From NCBI GenBank assembly GCA_034766995.1, contig CM068315.1, positions 10,076,510-10,140,509 of the forward strand: a DNA stretch of 64,000 nt, written 5' to 3'. The translations under genes and the position numbers were made by a program. The notes under the pieces were generated by a model. The model was not told the origin of the DNA, ran no database searches, and was given only the letters and a program-made list of their open reading frames with translations. The number at the start of each line of letters is the position of its first letter. The stretch's first letter is position 1. The stretch is from Acanthacorydalis orientalis (lineage: Eukaryota > Arthropoda > Insecta > Megaloptera > Corydalidae). Shown piece by piece: positions 61,445-64,000 of this stretch.

Positions 61445-61861
61445 TTTTCAATACAATGAATCTAACATTATAATTAAAAATATTTATACTTGTTTATTAA
61501 TTTTGTTTCATTTTTTTTAAAAAAAATAGGTATGGGTTAGTTTAAGATCCTAAGAAATTAATAAAACTGTATAGGTTTTTTTTCATCTTAAAGTCTCATA
61601 TGAAATTGAAAATCGATTTGCTACACATTATAAGAGAATTTATAATTTCGATTTTTAATATTGTTATTAATACTTACATGTGAAAAAGTCACAATATTGA
61701 TTGTAATAGTTAAAATATTTAATATTTTTTTGTTAGCATATATTAAAAATATTTTATTTAAACAGTGATTTGTTAGATTTTTTCTTATATCGAATTCAAC
61801 AGATCATTTTCATTTTTTATGCTATTCTTAAATTAATTAGTACTTTTAATATAAATATAAA

Positions 61862-62072
61862 ATGATTCAATTTAGGCTTCCAGATGGAAGTAGTAGAAGG
61901 AGACGCAGGGGTTAGGAAATGTAATGTTATTTTCTGTTTAGTATTTTAGTTCAATTCAATACTAAAATACAATTGAACTATAATACTAAATTAAAAAATA
62001 AAATAATTTTTTTTTAATTTTTCACGTTTTTTTTAATACTTTCGTGTAGAAGATAAAGTTAAATCTCCCTAT
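61862..62072. mobile_element. Hairpin MITE-like family, copy D
   Basis: The left arm ATGATTCAATTTAGGCTTCC is followed by a purine-rich insert (AGTAGTAGAAGGAGACGCAGG). The centre at 61937-61990 is 54 nt. The right arm CTTTCGTGTAGAAGATAAAG is diverged. Confidence 0.75.
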
Positions 62073-62079
62073 ATGACAT

Positions 62080-64000
62080 TTCAATTAAGAGATTTATTGA
62101 TTTTCTTGATTAGTATAAAAATTATTATATACAGTGATAATACAGTCCTTTTTTAAAGAAAAGACGAATTGTTTAAATGCTAATAAGTTTTAAGAAACGT
62201 AGACTCGTCAATCATGTAAATAGAATGAATAAAATTATTTAAAAATAAGAATCTTTTAAAAAAAATCATAACATAATATTCTTATATTGATTTTTATGCA
62301 AAATGTCTTGTCTAAAAAAAATGTCATTTTCATACTTGACTTTTACCACATTTAAAGTATGTTTTTAAAATTAACATTTCGTCATTTTAAAGACAAAATA
62401 TAATTGGCAAACGTTATAAAAAATCCGTACAAAATACTTATACAGAGCTTACTGAAAACTTTTTTAATTAAATATATACACATTTTTAAAAGTCTGTTAT
62501 TTAATAAAACAGCATGAACATTTTAAGTAAAGTTAATATACTAGAACGTTTCAAGTAACATCGCTTTAACAGCCCATAAATTATATAACCTTTTAAGACA
62601 TAAAAATAAGGAAAATTTACTTGATAATAACTCGGTCACGCAATATGTACGCATCACGTATAACTAAATGAGATTGACGATATTTCGTGAAAGAATTATT
62701 TCTACCTTAACATTTATATACTTTGTTTTCTATTTATATTTATGAACTTTATCTAGTCTAAAAGTAAATAGTTGTTTTTTTATTGACTCTCTTGTAGAAA
62801 TACTTCAAATGATTCTATTAAGATTTTAATTTTCTTTCGTTATTTATAAATAAATTTGTTTCTGACATCAATTATAAAGTGAAATTATAATAGTTTTTAC
62901 TGAAAGTTCAAATATTTTTCTTGGTGAACTTAAAAATATTTTTTTATTTAAAATTAAAACTCATGTGAACGTTTTGGTTCTCTTTTGTTAAAGCCACTAA
63001 ATATATTACCATATTTAATCACTTCTATCCCTAATTTTAATCTCATGTCATATTTTATTTTAATAATATATTAATTTTTTAGTAATAATTTTGTTGAGTA
63101 ATGGTTTTTAAAAAAGTTACATCGGATTAATCAGATGCAATCGCACTACTATTTACTTTCAATCTCTAATAATATTTATTCTGTGAAATATTTCAAATAA
63201 AGGAATAAGAATAGCATGGCTGTAATTTTGTTTAATTTTTAAATGTGTCATCATTTGCGTGTACCCGTTGTTATAATATCTTTTTGTCGATCTGGGTTTC
63301 ATTACTAGATCATGCCACAGGAGTTTCGCTGAAACCAATTTCTATAGTTACTATAGTCAGATTGCTTCGTTGATTTTGAATTACGTGTAGTTATTTCTAG
63401 GAGAAATTATATTACAATCATTTTTCTAATTCAACTTTGACTTTACCAAGTAGATTGTTTAAACACTTTCAAAAATTTTCATATAAATTATCTGAACATT
63501 AAGTAACCAGAAAAAGCTCATAGAAAAAAGAAATCTAGTAGCTTTACATATTTATAGTTGATATTTTGTATCAATTAAAAAAACTGAAAACTACAAGTGT
63601 TTGAATCATTAGAAATAAAACAAACAGTATCAAAAGAGTTAAAAATCAAAATTTTTTTTTACTATAAATGTATTAATTAGTACTCATATATTTTCCATAA
63701 AATAATAATTTAAAGAGTTTTCTCAATTTTAAATTTCAAACAGATATTAACTACATTTACAAATATTAATTAAAGTTAATTGCACCTTGTAATAAATACT
63801 GTGTAAAATATATTTATGATTGTATATTCTTTATAAAAATCAAAATATAGACTTTGCTCTATTAGAATTGTTGATTTTTTATTTGTAGGCAATTAATTTA
63901 TATTAAATTTATTTACTATTTATAATAAATTTTATTAAAAATCATAGAATATGTTTCTAGTTTTTGCTTTAATTTATTCAATGTAACAAGAAAAAGATTG
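62080..64000. other. AT-rich DNA without recognised genes
   Basis: AT-rich to the window edge. A slightly more complex patch at 63240-63420 (GTGTACCCGTTG, TTTGTCGATCTGGG) shows no frame or motif of note. Confidence 0.5.

Overview
The window is A+T-rich eukaryotic DNA, roughly three quarters A+T by eye, with no confidently supported host gene. The organism cannot be named. The mix of mariner, pogo/Tigger, piggyBac and a Jockey/I-like non-LTR retrotransposon, with very many (TA)n and (CA)n(TA)n arrays, fits an arthropod, most likely an insect; this is an inference from element types only. No bacterial operon, CRISPR array, rRNA, tRNA or viral gene was recognised.

Layout: 1-1560 is a tandem duplication with an 840 bp period, followed by a small decayed open frame. 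1900-8880 is AT-rich with one G+C-richer island at 8040-8400. 8879-10064 holds a truncated mariner facing a deleted mariner in the opposite direction. 10065-21600 holds an unassigned 129-codon frame (10749-11138), islands near 12.5, 16.0, 17.0 and 20.2 kb, and a pogo/Tigger remnant at 18818-19400. 21609-23043 is a near full-length dead DD34D mariner interrupted by a minisatellite-like insert. 25960-26430 is the strongest regulatory-looking island. 27120-28560 is a piggyBac remnant split by a second kind of mariner. 29200-31090 is the 3' part of a non-LTR retrotransposon on the minus strand. From 31.3 to 56 kb there are further islands, four more internally deleted mariners, a complete deleted pogo/Tigger element (45116-45857) and a third kind of mariner (48568-49035). 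56.8-62.1 kb carries four copies of a small hairpin MITE-like family, a 3' UTR copy of the retrotransposon, and the best copy of a TIR/Helitron-like family.

The coding traces are dead transposons; nothing here looks like a working pathway. The best leads are: (1) the hairpin family at 56.9-62.1 kb, whose 54-nt centre keeps its length and can fold in two mutually exclusive ways; (2) six mariner derivatives sharing one deletion junction, implying trans-mobilisation of one short form; (3) two unrelated pogo/Tigger remnants that both keep a PCNA-box-like C-terminus; (4) a series of G+C-richer islands every few kilobases that may be conserved regulatory DNA of a gene lying outside the window or one containing it as an intron. 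Coordinates of repeats are by eye and may be off by a few bases.
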